This document shows, in pieces, positions 62,804 to 64,000 of a DNA stretch of 64,000 nt. The notes under the pieces were generated by a model, which searched no databases, was not told the origin of the DNA, and saw only the letters and a list, made by a program, of their open reading frames with translations. The translations under genes and the position numbers were made by a program. The stretch is from Acanthopleura granulata (lineage: Eukaryota; Mollusca; Polyplacophora; Chitonida; Chitonidae), in assembly GCA_016165875.1 (NCBI GenBank), contig JABBOT010000002.1:2939540-3003539 (forward strand), written 5' to 3'. Within the stretch, counting starts at the first letter, position 1. Each line of letters opens with the position of its first letter.

Positions 62804-64000
62804 GGATCCTGCTTACATCAGAAGCCTTCTAAAGTATGGATACAGAACCAATTCCAAATATCAGCTGCCATTGTTAAAGATGTAAATTTAAGGCCACAGG
62901 CCAAAGAGCTCTTAATTTCCCTCCCTGAACAGAATCTTCAAGTGTGGTAACACTAAACAAGTGATAACAGGACAAACTGTATTTTATTCTATTTTGTATT
63001 GACGGTGTATTTTTTTTTTCGGTATTTTTGATTCCAAATGTATGTTTTAGCTGGTTAAATTTCATTGGTCATACCTGAAAACTGATCCATATCTCAATTG
63101 CTTCTGTTTTTATTTACAAATTCCTTACTCTCTGGCGATCTACTGTGTGAGCATGGGAGTTCAACAGAAAAGCCAGCTCTGTCTAAAAATCTGACCAGCC
63201 TTACATGAATTCAGAAAAGTTACATTTAGCCTGATGATAAACGCTACATGAAGCTGGTTTCCTGCCTGCTTCTCGCTGCACATTTTGAACTGACCATAAA
63301 GATATCAGAATAGTGGAAAATAATTTTTTATATTTACACAGCTTAGCTCATGAAACTGACTCAGTAAACTCATTATGCATAATTTTAAGAAGATGAAAAT
63401 GTTGAAAAACTTTAAGGCTGAACAGTAACAGTCCATGAATATTTAACACAACATCTGAAAAAAAAAACACAACAGAAAACGCACACACACACATACATTC
63501 TGGAGATCGCAAACCGAAACACTTACTTCTTTAGGTGCCATTTAAATGTTGGGAAGTCATCAAGACAACACTTTTTTTCAACAATAGAAGCTCCTTAAAT
63601 TTATTTACACAGCTGTTGAGAAACTATTAAAGTGTCACCTGAATTGGTCCTCATTCGACTGCTGTCTTTGTAACTTACCACTGGCTAATAAGTTGATAGT
63701 AGTACTGGTAAGTGGAGTTCATATTCTACACCCTCTCTGGACGTATGTGGAAAGGTCTGCCAGCAATCTGCGGATGGTCCTGGGTTCCCCCTGGGCTCTG
63801 CCCAGTTTCCTCCCACCATAATGCTGGCCGTTGTTATATAAGTGAAATATTCTTGAGTACGGCGTAAAACAAGAAACCAATCAAACAGAAAAACAATCAC
63901 ATTGTACACAACTAATAACATGCTGTTCCCTCAGATTGTATGTCTGATCATCGCCCACTGTAGATTCTGGTGCAGTCACTCAGCAAACAAGAGGTGTACA
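62804..64000. other. Intron of the VPS13D-like gene, no exon seen
   Basis: No VPS13-like exon was recognised between 62644 and the window edge. The stretch contains a short (AC)n run near 63481-63493 and a SINE copy at 63714-63890. Confidence 0.5.
63714..63890 (+). mobile_element. tRNA-derived SINE, head-truncated
   Basis: A sense-oriented copy with the body (aaggtctgccagcaatctgc, agtttcctcccaccataatg) and tail (gaaatattcttgagtacggc). The tRNA head is missing. Confidence 0.85.

Overview
The window reads as nuclear DNA of an invertebrate animal, most likely a lophotrochozoan such as a mollusc or brachiopod (inference). It is AT-rich, its genes have short exons separated by long introns with GT-AG borders, and many copies of one tRNA-derived SINE are scattered through it on both strands. 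The species cannot be named from the sequence alone.

Layout. 1-14.1 kb: no gene that I can support, only dispersed and tandem repeats. 14.1-15.1 kb (-): an intronless gene for a degenerate RING-finger, TRIM-like protein. 15.1-27.7 kb: mostly empty, with a possible TATA/Inr promoter and first exon near 19.7-20.3 kb (+). 27.8-36.4 kb (-): an NSUN4-like mitochondrial rRNA cytosine-5 methyltransferase; five coding pieces are placed, but the first exon and one central exon are not. A small SART1-like exon lies on the opposite strand inside it. 37.4-42.4 kb (-): three phase-compatible exons of an unrecognised protein of about 147 residues. 42.7-50.3 kb (+): a complete six-exon coding region (1259 residues) for an AT-hook protein with ten C2H2 zinc fingers. 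54.9-62.6 kb (-): the last ten coding exons (521 residues) of a VPS13D-like lipid-transfer protein; the gene continues off the right edge.

The most striking feature is not a gene but a recurring architecture. Four tandem arrays each start from an exon-intron border, repeat the splice site together with the adjoining exon part, and leave one functional copy at the edge of the array. They lie in the zinc-finger gene (107-bp unit, acceptor side), in NSUN4 twice (about 87-bp unit, acceptor side; 36-bp unit, donor side) and in VPS13D (108-bp unit, donor side). The introns therefore contain up to about 23 near-identical decoy splice sites next to the real one. In VPS13D the two nearest decoy donors would add 36 residues each in frame. 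In the zinc-finger gene most decoy acceptors lead to an immediate stop that would remove all ten fingers. Whether the cell uses these sites can only be decided with transcript data.
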